A stretch of 19,343 bases of DNA, from positions 1 to 19,343 of the forward strand of contig JAEXOD010000227.1 of the NCBI GenBank assembly GCA_023447335.1, read 5' to 3'. A program made the position numbers and the translations under genes. Of the stretch, positions 1 through 8,338 are shown in pieces. Numbering within the stretch: position 1 is the stretch's first letter; every line of letters begins with the position of its first letter. This DNA is from Bacteroidota bacterium. GTDB taxonomy: Bacteria > Bacteroidota > Ignavibacteria > Ignavibacteriales > Melioribacteraceae. The notes under the pieces were generated by a model that was given only the letters and a program-made list of their open reading frames with translations, did not search any database and was not told where the DNA came from.

Positions 1-2
1 GA

Positions 3-1352
3 GGAAAAGCTAATATTGATTACAGCTTTGTTACAGGAGAAGCTATTCCGGTAAAATGTGAAATAGGAGATGTTATATATGCCGGCGGAAGGCAAGTTGG
101 AAGTAGTATAGTTGTTGAAGTTGTAAGAGAAGTATCTCAAAGTTATTTAACACAACTATGGAATCATAAAGCATTTTCCGAAAAATTTAATAGTGAGTTA
201 AATAATATTACTAATGCAATAAGTAAGTATTTTACGGTAGCAATATTACTTTTAGCTGCTATTGCCGCTGTAATGCATATGAATAGTTATATTTTAGCAT
301 TAAACGCATTTACTGCAGTTTTAATTGTTGCATGTCCGTGTGCATTGGCTTTAGCTGCGCCATTTACCTTAGGCAATAGTCTTAGAATACTAAGTAGGCA
401 AAAGTTTTATTTAAAGAATACTGATGTTGTAGAAAAACTTTCTAAAATTACGGCAATTGTGTTTGATAAAACAGGTACATTGACCAAAAACAGTCAGTTT
501 AAAGCAGTTTTTAACGGAAATCCTTTAACTGAAAAGGAAAAACAAATAATTAAAGCTGCTGTAAAAAGTTCATATCACCCCTTTAGTCAAGCAATCTATA
601 ATTCAATAGATAAAACTTTAGCTTTAGAAGTTGAAGATTTTGAAGAAAAAACAGGTTATGGAATAACTGCTAAAATTGAAGGAGATTTTGTTAAGATAGG
701 GAGTTTAGTACATTTAGAAGCAGAAAATTTTGATAATACTCAAAGCTCTGTTGTCTATATTTCTATAAATGGGAAAATGCTTGGAAACTATTCCTTTATA
801 AACTATTATAGAAGCGGAATAGAAAATTTGATAAGTGAACTAAATAAGGTTTATAAGCTTTTTGTAGTAAGCGGGGATAATGAAAACGAAAAAAATAATT
901 TAGAAAATATTTTTACGGATAAAACGGAATTGAGGTTTAAACAAAGTCCTTATGATAAATTGCATTTTGTTGAGAATTTACAAAAGGAAGGTGAAGTTGT
1001 TTTAATGATAGGGGATGGATTAAATGATGCAGGAGCGTTAAAACAAAGCGATATAGGGATAAGTGTATCTGAAGATATTAATAACTTTTATCCTGCATGT
1101 GACGGTATTTTAAGTGCCGATAAATTTATTAAGTTAGCAGAGTTTTTGAGGTTTTCGAAATATTCAAATAAAGTAATTATAATTAGTTTTATTATTTCAT
1201 TTATTTACAATGCTATAGGGTTAAGTTTTGCTTATACCGGAACTTTATCGCCGTTAATAGCAGCGGTATTAATGCCTGTTAGCAGTATTTCGGTAGTTTT
1301 ATTTACAACTGTTGCAATTAATTATTATGCCAGAAAAAAAGGATTTTTATAA
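3..1352 (+). CDS. ccoI: Copper-transporting P1B-type ATPase, CcoI/FixI-like (5' partial)
   Basis: This is the C-terminal part of a heavy-metal P-type ATPase; the open frame runs without a stop from base 3, so the start lies outside the window. Visible in order: the actuator-domain TGE motif (VTGEAIPV, bases 33-56), the membrane CPC metal site (333-341), the phosphorylated Asp in DKTGTLT (465), the nucleotide-binding HP motif (SSYHPFSQAI), the hinge GDGLND near 1011, and two closing membrane helices. The CPC motif marks Cu/Ag transporters. The position directly before ccoS and ccoNO is the classical place of CcoI/FixI, which exports Cu+ for assembly of the oxidase CuB centre. The stop overlaps the ccoS start (TAATG). 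The ATG at 273 is internal, in the helix before the CPC helix. Family assignment is secure; calling it CcoI rather than a generic CopA rests on the neighbours. Confidence 0.93.
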   Translation, partial: GKANIDYSFVTGEAIPVKCEIGDVIYAGGRQVGSSIVVEVVREVSQSYLTQLWNHKAFSEKFNSELNNITNAISKYFTVAILLLAAIAAVMHMNSYILALNAFTAVLIVACPCALALAAPFTLGNSLRILSRQKFYLKNTDVVEKLSKITAIVFDKTGTLTKNSQFKAVFNGNPLTEKEKQIIKAAVKSSYHPFSQAIYNSIDKTLALEVEDFEEKTGYGITAKIEGDFVKIGSLVHLEAENFDNTQSSVVYISINGKMLGNYSFINYYRSGIENLISELNKVYKLFVVSGDNENEKNNLENIFTDKTELRFKQSPYDKLHFVENLQKEGEVVLMIGDGLNDAGALKQSDIGISVSEDINNFYPACDGILSADKFIKLAEFLRFSKYSNKVIIISFIISFIYNAIGLSFAYTGTLSPLIAAVLMPVSSISVVLFTTVAINYYARKKGFL

Positions 1353-1516
1353 TGTCTGTAATTTTAGTATTATTGGGGTTCAGTCTATTTGTTGCTTTAA
1401 TTTTTTTAGGGGCATTTATTTGGGCTGTAAAAAACGGACAATATGACGATAAATATACCCCTTCGGTGCGTATTTTATTTGATGATTTAAAGAAAAACAA
1501 GAGCGAAAATAAATAA
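1352..1516 (+). CDS. ccoS: cbb3-type oxidase assembly protein CcoS
   Basis: A 54-residue protein beginning MSVILVLLGF and ending DLKKNKSENK. It has one N-terminal membrane helix (residues 3-26) followed by the typical CcoS signature: a short AVKNGQYDD stretch and then TPSVRILFDD. CcoS is needed for cofactor insertion into cbb3 oxidase in other bacteria; its exact activity is not settled. The ATG shares bases with the ccoI stop (TAATG), which implies translational coupling, and ccoNO starts 24 bases after its stop. Size, topology and the GQ-[FY]-DD motif all match the family, so confidence is high despite the short length. Confidence 0.92.
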   Translation: MSVILVLLGFSLFVALIFLGAFIWAVKNGQYDDKYTPSVRILFDDLKKNKSENK

Positions 1517-1540
1517 TATTCTATAAATATGGAGCCGCTA

Positions 1541-3655
1541 ATGATAGCTGAAAAATTTAGCTACGATAATCAAATAGTTAAACAATTTTCTATTGCGACT
1601 GTGATTTGGGGATTAGTAGGAATGCTGGTAGGTCTTATTATAGCATTTCAAATTTTTATTCCCGAACTTAATTTAAAAATTTCTTTTTTAACATTTGGTA
1701 GAATTAGACCGTTACATACTAATGCCGTAATTTTTGCATTTGTAGGAAATGCAATTTTTGCAGGAGTTTATTATAGTATGCAGCGAGTGTTAAAAGCACG
1801 CATGTTTAATGATTTACTTAGTCAAATCCATTTTTGGGGGTGGCAATTAATAATTGTTTCTGCTGCTATTACCTTGCCTTTAGGGTTAACTACTAGTAAA
1901 GAATATGCCGAATTAGAATGGCCCATTGATATAGCAATTACACTTGTATGGGTAGTTTTCGGTATTAATATGATGGGAACAATATTTAAAAGACGCGAAA
2001 AGCACATGTATGTTGCAGTTTGGTTCTATATAGCAACATTTGTTACGGTTGCTGTTTTGCATATTGTTAACTCATTTGAATTACCGGTTTCATTATTTAA
2101 GAGTTATTCATTATATGCCGGGGTTCAAGATGCTTTAGTTCAGTGGTGGTACGGACATAATGCAGTGGCTTTCTTTTTGACTACACCGTATTTAGGATTA
2201 ATGTATTATTATTTACCTAAAGCAGCGGGAAGACCCGTATATTCATATAGACTTTCAATATTACATTTTTGGGCATTAATATTTATCTATATTTGGGCAG
2301 GACCACACCATTTATTATATTCTGCTTTACCTGATTGGGCACAATCGTTAGGTACAGTGTTTTCTATTATGTTAATTGCTCCTTCATGGGGCGGTATGTT
2401 AAACGGATTACTTACTTTACGCGGTGCATGGGATAAGGTAAGAGACGAACCCGTGCTTAAATTTATGGTTGTTGCGGTAACGGCATACGGTATGTCCACT
2501 TTTGAAGGTCCAATGTTATCATTAAAAAATGTTAATGCCTTGATGCATTTTACCGATTGGATTATTTCTCATGTTCATATTGGAGCATTAGGATGGAACG
2601 GATTTTTAACTTTCGGTATGTTATATTGGATGGTACCAAAATTATATAATACCGAATTGTATTCAAAAAAACTTGCTACTGTTCATTTTTGGCACGGTAC
2701 ATTAGGTATTGTAATTTATGCTTCATCATTATATTGGGGTGCATTAACACAAACTTTAATGTGGAAGCAATTTTCTCCTCTCGGAGTTCTTCAATATCCA
2801 AACTTTTTAGAAACAGTTTTACAGATTGTTCCTATGTATGTTTTAAGAGCTATCGGCGGATTATTATATTATGCCGGAATGTTGATGATGGTGTATAATT
2901 TGTTGATGACCGCAAAACAGGGGAAATTTATTAAAAATGAAGAAGCCGAAGCTGTTCCTTATAAAGATACCGAAGAAAAAGTTAAATTCGGAACTATCCA
3001 CAGATGGTTAGAAAAACGTCCGATTCAATTTACTATTTTGGCTACAATAGCAGTATTGATAGGCGGAATAGTTGAATTTATTCCCACTTTTCTGGTAAAG
3101 TCAAATATTCCTACAATTTCAAGTGTAAAACCATATAGTCCGCTGGAATTACACGGACGTGATATTTACATTAGAGAAGGATGTGTAAGCTGTCACAGTC
3201 AATTAGTAAGACCATTTAGAAGTGAAACCGAAAGATACGGAGAATATTCAAAAGCAGGTGAATATGTTTACGACCACCCATTTTTATGGGGAAGCAAACG
3301 AACCGGTCCGGATTTACATCGTGTAGGAGGAAAGTATAGTAATTTATGGCATTTTCTACATATGGAAAACCCTGCTTCTATGTCTCCGGGTTCTTTAATG
3401 CCTTACTATCCTTGGCTTTATACTTCAAAATTAGACATTAGTACTACTGCAGATAAAATTTCTGTTTTAAGAAAGCTTGGTGTTCCCTATAAAAAGGGGT
3501 ATGAAACTATAGCAAATAAAGAATTAATTGAACAAGCTAATTTAATTGTGGAAGATTTGGCTAAAAACGGTGCAGTAACCGAGCCGGATAAAGAAATAAT
3601 TGCATTAATTGCCTATTTACAAAGGTTAGGCACTGATATTAAAACAAAAAAATAA
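1541..3655 (+). CDS. ccoNO: cbb3-type cytochrome c oxidase, fused subunits I and II (CcoNO)
   Basis: This is the catalytic subunit of a high-affinity terminal oxidase that reduces O2 to water in the inner membrane. Numbered from the ATG at 1541, the CcoN part (about 1-460, ~12 helices) shows every expected ligand: H59 and H346 for low-spin heme b, H344 for high-spin heme b3, H206/H256/H257 for CuB, the cross-linking Y250, and E322. A further helix (~498-520) leads into a CcoO domain with one c-type heme site CVSCH (548-552) and the axial Met in GSLMPYYP (M620). CcoN and CcoO are separate in Proteobacteria; the fusion is common in Bacteroidota and relatives. An ATG at 1529 is also in frame, but GGAG at 1531-1534 lies six bases before 1541 and makes the latter the better start. 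ccoQ follows after nine bases. Confidence 0.97.
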   Translation: MIAEKFSYDNQIVKQFSIATVIWGLVGMLVGLIIAFQIFIPELNLKISFLTFGRIRPLHTNAVIFAFVGNAIFAGVYYSMQRVLKARMFNDLLSQIHFWGWQLIIVSAAITLPLGLTTSKEYAELEWPIDIAITLVWVVFGINMMGTIFKRREKHMYVAVWFYIATFVTVAVLHIVNSFELPVSLFKSYSLYAGVQDALVQWWYGHNAVAFFLTTPYLGLMYYYLPKAAGRPVYSYRLSILHFWALIFIYIWAGPHHLLYSALPDWAQSLGTVFSIMLIAPSWGGMLNGLLTLRGAWDKVRDEPVLKFMVVAVTAYGMSTFEGPMLSLKNVNALMHFTDWIISHVHIGALGWNGFLTFGMLYWMVPKLYNTELYSKKLATVHFWHGTLGIVIYASSLYWGALTQTLMWKQFSPLGVLQYPNFLETVLQIVPMYVLRAIGGLLYYAGMLMMVYNLLMTAKQGKFIKNEEAEAVPYKDTEEKVKFGTIHRWLEKRPIQFTILATIAVLIGGIVEFIPTFLVKSNIPTISSVKPYSPLELHGRDIYIREGCVSCHSQLVRPFRSETERYGEYSKAGEYVYDHPFLWGSKRTGPDLHRVGGKYSNLWHFLHMENPASMSPGSLMPYYPWLYTSKLDISTTADKISVLRKLGVPYKKGYETIANKELIEQANLIVEDLAKNGAVTEPDKEIIALIAYLQRLGTDIKTKK

Positions 3656-3664
3656 AGGTGAATT

Positions 3665-3859
3665 ATGATATCAAAATATTTATCACATATTCAAGATGTT
3701 TCGGGATTTGCTATTGTTGCCTTTATTATGTTTTTTTCGGTATTCATGTTTGTTTTAGCTTGGGTATTAACTACGCATAAAAATTATTTTGAGCAATTAG
3801 GACAAATTCCATTTGATGAAAATGAGCTTAAATCCATTAAAGACGAGATTAGATTATGA
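3665..3859 (+). CDS. ccoQ: CcoQ-like small cbb3 oxidase subunit
   Basis: A 64-residue protein with a single membrane helix (about residues 14-36, from GFAIVAFIMFF to VLAWVL) and a charged cytoplasmic tail. Between ccoNO and ccoP this is the position of CcoQ/FixQ, which helps stabilise the oxidase complex. An AAAGGTG ribosome binding site (3653-3659) precedes the ATG. The stop overlaps the ccoP start as ATGA. CcoQ sequences are poorly conserved, so the assignment rests mainly on size, topology and position. Confidence 0.8.
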   Translation: MISKYLSHIQDVSGFAIVAFIMFFSVFMFVLAWVLTTHKNYFEQLGQIPFDENELKSIKDEIRL

Positions 3860-4680
3860 AAAAAAATATTTTTTTTACTGCGTTATTATTTGGATTATTT
3901 TATACCGATATGTTTGCGGCAAACGAAGAAACAATGGCTGCCGTAACAAAGTTTATGGTATGGTTTACGGTAATACTTATAATTCTTGTTTTTTGGTTAA
4001 CAATAGTTTATAGTGAAAAAAACGATACAAAAGGAGAATGGCTACTTAAACCATTCGTTTTATTTAAAGATTATTTTGTAAATTTAGCTCCTATGGAAAA
4101 GGAGAAGGATTTATTATTAGATCATGATTATGACGGAATAAAAGAACTTGATAACAGAGTACCACCATGGTTTAATGTGTTATTTTACGGAACTATTATT
4201 TTTGGTATAATTTACTTGATTAATTATCATGTTTTAGGAAGCGGTAACATACAAGAGGAAGAGTACATATCAGAAATTAGAGCTGCCGAAACCGAAAGAA
4301 ATATACTTGTTAAAACAGGAGTATTCTTAAATGAAGAGACCGTAACCGCAAAAACAGATGCGGCAACACTAGACGAGGGAAAAGCAATTTATGTTAAAAA
4401 TTGTGTTTCTTGTCATGCAAATGACGGTGGCGGAATTGTCGGACCAAACTTAACCGATGATTATTGGATACACGGAGGAGGAATTAAAAATGTATTTATA
4501 GTAATAAAAAACGGAGTTCCTTCTAAAGGGATGATAGCTTGGCAAACACAATTAAGCCCTACACAAATTCAATCTGTTGCAAGTTATATCCTTACTTTAC
4601 ACGGAACAACACCGGCTAACGGAAAACCGCCAGAAGGTGATAAATACATTCAAACGGATAGTTTACAAACAAAAATATAA
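3856..4680 (+). CDS. ccoP: cbb3-type cytochrome c oxidase subunit III, CcoP (mono-heme)
   Basis: This membrane-anchored cytochrome c passes electrons into the oxidase. From the N terminus there is a signal-like hydrophobic stretch (4-21), a helix (~29-51), the CcoP hallmark segment DHDYDGIKELDN followed by VPPWF (89-105), a second helix (~106-124), and one cytochrome c domain with CVSCH (183-187) and the axial Met in SKGMIAW (M226). Proteobacterial CcoP carries two c hemes; only one CXXCH is present in these 274 residues, as is usual in Bacteroidota-type operons. The start overlaps the ccoQ stop (ATGA) and ccoG starts two bases after its stop, so it is translated within a tight operon. Confidence 0.95.
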   Translation: MKKNIFFTALLFGLFYTDMFAANEETMAAVTKFMVWFTVILIILVFWLTIVYSEKNDTKGEWLLKPFVLFKDYFVNLAPMEKEKDLLLDHDYDGIKELDNRVPPWFNVLFYGTIIFGIIYLINYHVLGSGNIQEEEYISEIRAAETERNILVKTGVFLNEETVTAKTDAATLDEGKAIYVKNCVSCHANDGGGIVGPNLTDDYWIHGGGIKNVFIVIKNGVPSKGMIAWQTQLSPTQIQSVASYILTLHGTTPANGKPPEGDKYIQTDSLQTKI

Positions 4681-4682
4681 TT

Positions 4683-6086
4683 ATGGAAAATCAAGAGAAG
4701 TTTAGAGATAGTTTAGCCACTATTACCGAAGAAGGGAAACGAAAATGGATTTATCCCAAAAAACCTTCAGGTAAGTTTTATACTATCCGAACAATTGTAT
4801 CAATAATTTTATTAATATTTCTATTCGGTGCTCCGTTTATAAAAATTAACGGTCATCCTTTTATTTTGTTAAATATTCTTGAACGGCATTTTATTATATT
4901 TGGTGTTCCGTTCGGACCTCACGATTTTCATTTATTCGGTTTAACAATGATTGCCGTAATTGTTTCGGTATTTTTATTTACCGTAGTTTACGGTCGAATT
5001 TTTTGTGGATGGATCTGTCCCCAAACAATTTTTATGGAGATGGTTTTTAGGAAGATTGAATACTTTATTGAAGGGGATTGGTTAAAACAAAAGCAACTTG
5101 ATAGTGCACCTTGGAACAAAGCTAAACTACTGAAAAAAGTTAGTAAACATGTTATTTTTTATGTTATTTCTTTTGTGATATCTAATATACTCTTAGCTTA
5201 TATTATTGGTATTGACGCGTTAAGAACAATAATTACCGATCCTATAAGCAAACATTCTACCGGTTTTTTTATAATGGTATTATTTTCGGGAGTATTTTAT
5301 TTTGTGTTCTCAAGGTTTAGAGAACAAGCTTGTACAATGGTTTGTCCTTACGGTAGGTTACAAGGGGTTATGCTGGATCAGAACTCTGTTGTGATTGCGT
5401 ATGATTTTAAACGGGGAGAAGTTAGAGGGAAGTTAAAAAAAGGAGAGGATAGAACTAACGGAGATTGTATAGATTGCGGAATGTGTGTTGATGTTTGTCC
5501 TACCGGAATTGACATAAGAAACGGTACTCAATTAGAGTGTGTAAATTGTACCGCTTGTATTGATGCGTGTGACTCGGTTATGGAAAAAGTCAAGTTTCCA
5601 AAAGGATTAATTAAGTATGCATCAAAAAATGAGATAACTACGGGAAAACGTAATTTAATATCTTTCCGTTCTGTCGCTTATACTTTAGTTCTAATCTTGT
5701 TAATTAGTGTTATTTCATCTCTTTTGCTTAATAGAACAGATGTAGAACTTTCGATTTTACGTACACCCGGATTATTGTTTCAAGAACAGCCTAATGATAA
5801 AATTAGTAATATTTATGACGTAAAAGTTATTAATAAAACATTTAACGGATTTGGTGTAAAATTAAAATTAGTAGGTATTAACGGGGAGATAAAAATAATA
5901 GGTAAAGACTTGGATGTTAAACCACAGGGGCTTGCAGAAGCAAAATTTTTAGTTATTCTTGATAAAAAGGATCTAAAAAAACTTAATACAAGTATAACAA
6001 TTGCTGTTTTGCGTAATAATAAAATTATTGATAAAATTAATACATCATTTTTAGGAAAATTAGAAAATAAGGAAGTTAAAAAGTGA
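4683..6086 (+). CDS. ccoG: cbb3 oxidase accessory iron-sulfur protein CcoG (RdxA/FixG)
   Basis: A polyferredoxin-like membrane protein of 467 residues. It has several helices, including ~37-50, ~84-104, ~156-175, ~194-210 and ~330-349. It carries CGWICP (108-113) and CTMVCP (217-222) cysteine pairs at membrane edges. Two classical [4Fe-4S] cysteine sets follow: C262/265/268/272 and C286/289/292/296. The C-terminal ~115 residues after the last helix form the periplasmic beta-rich domain of the FixG family. In other bacteria CcoG works in reduction of copper during cbb3 assembly. The gene sits between ccoP (two bases) and fixH (GTGA overlap), the standard order. Confidence 0.95.
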   Translation: MENQEKFRDSLATITEEGKRKWIYPKKPSGKFYTIRTIVSIILLIFLFGAPFIKINGHPFILLNILERHFIIFGVPFGPHDFHLFGLTMIAVIVSVFLFTVVYGRIFCGWICPQTIFMEMVFRKIEYFIEGDWLKQKQLDSAPWNKAKLLKKVSKHVIFYVISFVISNILLAYIIGIDALRTIITDPISKHSTGFFIMVLFSGVFYFVFSRFREQACTMVCPYGRLQGVMLDQNSVVIAYDFKRGEVRGKLKKGEDRTNGDCIDCGMCVDVCPTGIDIRNGTQLECVNCTACIDACDSVMEKVKFPKGLIKYASKNEITTGKRNLISFRSVAYTLVLILLISVISSLLLNRTDVELSILRTPGLLFQEQPNDKISNIYDVKVINKTFNGFGVKLKLVGINGEIKIIGKDLDVKPQGLAEAKFLVILDKKDLKKLNTSITIAVLRNNKIIDKINTSFLGKLENKEVKK

Positions 6087-6526
6087 AATTTTCATGGGGA
6101 AAAAAGATTACCGTTGTATATGTAGGTTTTGTTTTATTTCTATTAATTGCCGTTTTGTTCTCATTTAGACAAGATCTTAATTTAGTAACAGATAATTATT
6201 ACGAAAAAGAATTGGTTTATCAGCAGCAAATTGATAAAGAAAAACGTGCTTCTAAATTGGCTGAAAAACCTATTATGTATTTTAATAATAATATTTTAAC
6301 GTTTACTTTTCCTAAATCCTTTGATTATAAAAAGATCGGAGGTCAAATACATTTGTATAGACCTAGCGACTCAAAAAAGGATATTATTTTACCCGTTGGA
6401 GTTGATTCTACGAATAAACAGGAAATAGGGTTGCAAAGTGTAGAAAAAGGATTATGGCGTGTGAAATTAGATTGGAATTACGATGCAATTACTTATTTTA
6501 GTGAATATAATATAATGGTTGAATAG
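6083..6526 (+). CDS. ccoH: FixH/CcoH family cbb3 assembly protein
   Basis: A 147-residue protein with an N-terminal membrane helix (about 9-27) after MKFSWGKKIT, then a tyrosine-rich YYEKELVYQQQIDK segment and a small periplasmic beta domain ending in DWNYDAITYF. This is the usual FixH layout, and the gene follows ccoG as in most cbb3 clusters. FixH/CcoH is needed for stable assembly of the oxidase. The start is GTG at 6083, overlapping the ccoG stop (GTGA), with AAGGAAG (from about 6069) as a plausible ribosome binding site upstream. Confidence 0.88.
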   Translation: MKFSWGKKITVVYVGFVLFLLIAVLFSFRQDLNLVTDNYYEKELVYQQQIDKEKRASKLAEKPIMYFNNNILTFTFPKSFDYKKIGGQIHLYRPSDSKKDIILPVGVDSTNKQEIGLQSVEKGLWRVKLDWNYDAITYFSEYNIMVE

Positions 6527-6527
6527 C

Positions 6528-7283
6528 ATGGATTTTGTTACTCCTTTTATGATAGGACTTATCGGAAGTTTGCACTGTATCGGCATGTGTGGACCGATAG
6601 TTTTAGCATTACCTTACAATACAAATTCTTCTCTTTCCCTAATTTGGGGAAGAATAATTTATAATATTGGAAGGGTTCTTACTTATTCTTTGATGGGAGC
6701 ATTTGCCGGATTGTTTGCTAATAAATTTTTGCTTGCCGGGTTTCAGTCTTATGCAAGTATTGTTTTAGGTGTAATTATTGTTATTTACTTAATACTTCCA
6801 ACAAAAGTTAAAGCAGGATTTGCAAATAACATTGTTTATAGTACAATTTCCGGCTGGTTAAAATATTTTTATAATAACTTTCAGGCGAATGATACTTTTG
6901 GCTATTATTTTATTTTCGGTCTGGTAAACGGATTGTTACCTTGTGGGTTGGTTTATGTTGCCTTGATAGGTTCCTTTACAGCCGGAAATTTTGTATATGG
7001 ATTTATTAATATGCTTGCATTTGGATTGGGTACTTTTCCGGTTATGTTTTTAACCTCAATGGCAACTAAATTTATAACGTTAAATATAAGGAATAAAATT
7101 GCTAAACTTGTACCATATTTAACTTTTCTTTTAGCCGTTCTATTTATATTAAGGGGTTTAAATTTAGGGATTCCATTCATAAGTCCTAACTTAAATAAGA
7201 TGGAAAAGAAAGAACATTTGAAAGATGTAATTCAAGATAGTACAAAGATTAAAGAAGCAGCGAAATCTGATTGTTGTATGTAA
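6528..7283 (+). CDS. TauE/SafE-like (UreH/DsbD-type) membrane protein of the cbb3 locus
   Basis: A 251-residue polytopic membrane protein with about six helices. Two conserved cysteine-containing motifs mark the family often annotated as 'sulfite exporter TauE/SafE': HCIGMCGP in the first helix and GLLPCGLVY in the middle. The family is related to the membrane domain of DsbD. Proteins like this regularly close cbb3 operons in Bacteroidota and are thought to help copper or thiol handling for oxidase assembly; the substrate is not established. The last residues are KSDCCM, a possible soft-metal site. A TTG at 6519 would add three residues, but the ATG at 6528, one base after the fixH stop, fits the family start better. 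This is the last gene of the operon. Confidence 0.85.
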   Translation: MDFVTPFMIGLIGSLHCIGMCGPIVLALPYNTNSSLSLIWGRIIYNIGRVLTYSLMGAFAGLFANKFLLAGFQSYASIVLGVIIVIYLILPTKVKAGFANNIVYSTISGWLKYFYNNFQANDTFGYYFIFGLVNGLLPCGLVYVALIGSFTAGNFVYGFINMLAFGLGTFPVMFLTSMATKFITLNIRNKIAKLVPYLTFLLAVLFILRGLNLGIPFISPNLNKMEKKEHLKDVIQDSTKIKEAAKSDCCM

Positions 7284-7289
7284 CAAGTG

Positions 7290-7320
7290 ATTTAGTTAAA
7301 CTAAATTTTTTTTATTTTTT
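7290..7320 (+). terminator. Probable intrinsic terminator of the cbb3 operon
   Basis: A small AT-rich hairpin (ATTTAG, loop TTAAA, CTAAAT; 7290-7306) is followed directly by a run of seven more T and then ATTTTTTTT. It lies seven bases after the last operon stop. The stem is weak, so termination efficiency is uncertain. Confidence 0.5.
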
Positions 7321-7353
7321 TTCGATAATAAATAATAAAAGAAAGGCAATTAT

Positions 7354-7755
7354 ATGCAACCTATTGGTTTTTCAGGTAATCTACTAAATAGTATATTGCA
7401 ATCCGAACAATCAAAAAGCAATAAATTTAATGTTACTAGCAAATCTCCCGAATCCAAATCAGATAAATTAGAGATATCCGCTTCGGGAAAAGCATTTAAA
7501 AAAATTGATGATTTTTTGAATTTAGGGAAACCGGATAGATTAGATACAAGTGATTTAAATCCTGCAGAAAAAGAAGAATTTCTAAAAATGCTTTCTACTT
7601 TGTTAAAAAAAGGGATTGTCGGATATGAAGTTTTGGAAGTAAACGGCAAGCCCGAAAAACATTTTATTGTGAATCAAATAGGGGATGAAAGGATTAAAGG
7701 GGCAAAATTATATAAAAAAGATAATTATTATACAAGAAATGATAGTAGGATTTAG
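7354..7755 (+). CDS. Hypothetical protein
   Basis: I do not recognise this 133-residue protein. It has no signal peptide or membrane helix. The first half is polar and probably disordered (Ser/Lys/Asn rich, residues 15-45), with a short SDKLEISASGKAF segment that faintly recalls the start of FlgM-type anti-sigma factors. The second half (about 60-133) has an acidic/lysine helix with a KKGIVGYEVL turn and looks folded. A ribosome binding site (AAAGG, around 7342-7346) precedes the ATG. The gene ends tail to tail with the next one, the two stops overlapping by three bases. It could be a conserved small protein of this lineage; no function can be given. Confidence 0.7.
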   Translation: MQPIGFSGNLLNSILQSEQSKSNKFNVTSKSPESKSDKLEISASGKAFKKIDDFLNLGKPDRLDTSDLNPAEKEEFLKMLSTLLKKGIVGYEVLEVNGKPEKHFIVNQIGDERIKGAKLYKKDNYYTRNDSRI

Positions 7756-8258
7756 AAAGTTAAATTAACTAATCCACCGTTTCTGGTAACTAAATTAGGG
7801 TTATATGTAGATCTTATCGTAAAATCAGCTTCGTCAATTTTACTTTTTTCGCCATACTTAACTAAGTGATCTTGAGGTAAAGTAATAAAATATCCTTTAT
7901 TAACCTTTTTTTCCATAACTTCTCTAATCGAGTAACTTTCGTCTTCGACATTTAATTCAGATTCAAAATTCGAATTAACTTTGCCGGTTTTTTCGGTACT
8001 CGATTTCTGAGCCTGATTAATTGTCTCTTTTAATCTTGATATGGGGGATTTATAGGAATATTGTTTACTAACTTCATTTAAAAGTTCAGAAGAGTTTTCG
8101 ACTTTTGGTGTAACTTCGGAATTATCGGTTTTATTTGAGTTTGATGAAGTAACAGTTTGAATAGGGACTTGAGCAACACCTAACCCTTCGTCAAAATCGA
8201 CGCTTTTAATAGGGGTAGGCACATAAGCCGTTATTCCGGTAATTGGAGTTACTGTCAT
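7752..8258 (-). CDS. Hypothetical protein
   Basis: I do not recognise this 168-residue protein. It begins MTVTPITGITAYVPTP, continues through a long Ser/Asn/Thr/Lys-rich, probably disordered region (about 30-100), and ends in a conserved-looking part with YSIREVMEKKVNKGYFITLP and a short tail rich in Asn and Thr. No signal peptide or membrane helix is seen. A TTAGGT element lies before the ATG. It has its own promoter and a CRP-like palindrome upstream (see those entries), so it is probably expressed as a single regulated gene. The stop overlaps that of the convergent 133-residue gene. Confidence 0.7.
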   Translation of the reverse strand: MTVTPITGITAYVPTPIKSVDFDEGLGVAQVPIQTVTSSNSNKTDNSEVTPKVENSSELLNEVSKQYSYKSPISRLKETINQAQKSSTEKTGKVNSNFESELNVEDESYSIREVMEKKVNKGYFITLPQDHLVKYGEKSKIDEADFTIRSTYNPNLVTRNGGLVNLTF

Positions 8259-8284
8259 TTTTTTTACCTAATTTCTTCGATGTA

Positions 8285-8313
8285 ATTGTAATAAATTTTT
8301 ATTCAATTAGCAA
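8285..8313 (-). promoter_or_regulatory. Sigma70-like promoter of the 168-residue gene
   Basis: On the minus strand, TTGCTA (8313-8308) and TACAAT (8290-8285) are separated by exactly 17 bases, a good -35/-10 pair. Transcription would start near 8278, about 20 bases before the ATG at 8258. This is sequence inference only; Bacteroidota sigma factors can prefer other motifs. Confidence 0.5.
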
Positions 8314-8338
8314 GTGGGGAAGAAATAAATATTTTTAT

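Noticed and set aside
273..1352. Start of the copper ATPase at the ATG 273
   Set aside because: The frame is open to the window edge and the actuator TGE motif lies upstream of it, so this Met is internal.
1529..1540. ATG 1529 as the ccoNO start
   Set aside because: No ribosome binding site precedes it, while GGAG at 1531-1534 is well placed for the ATG at 1541. Not excluded, as the difference is four residues.
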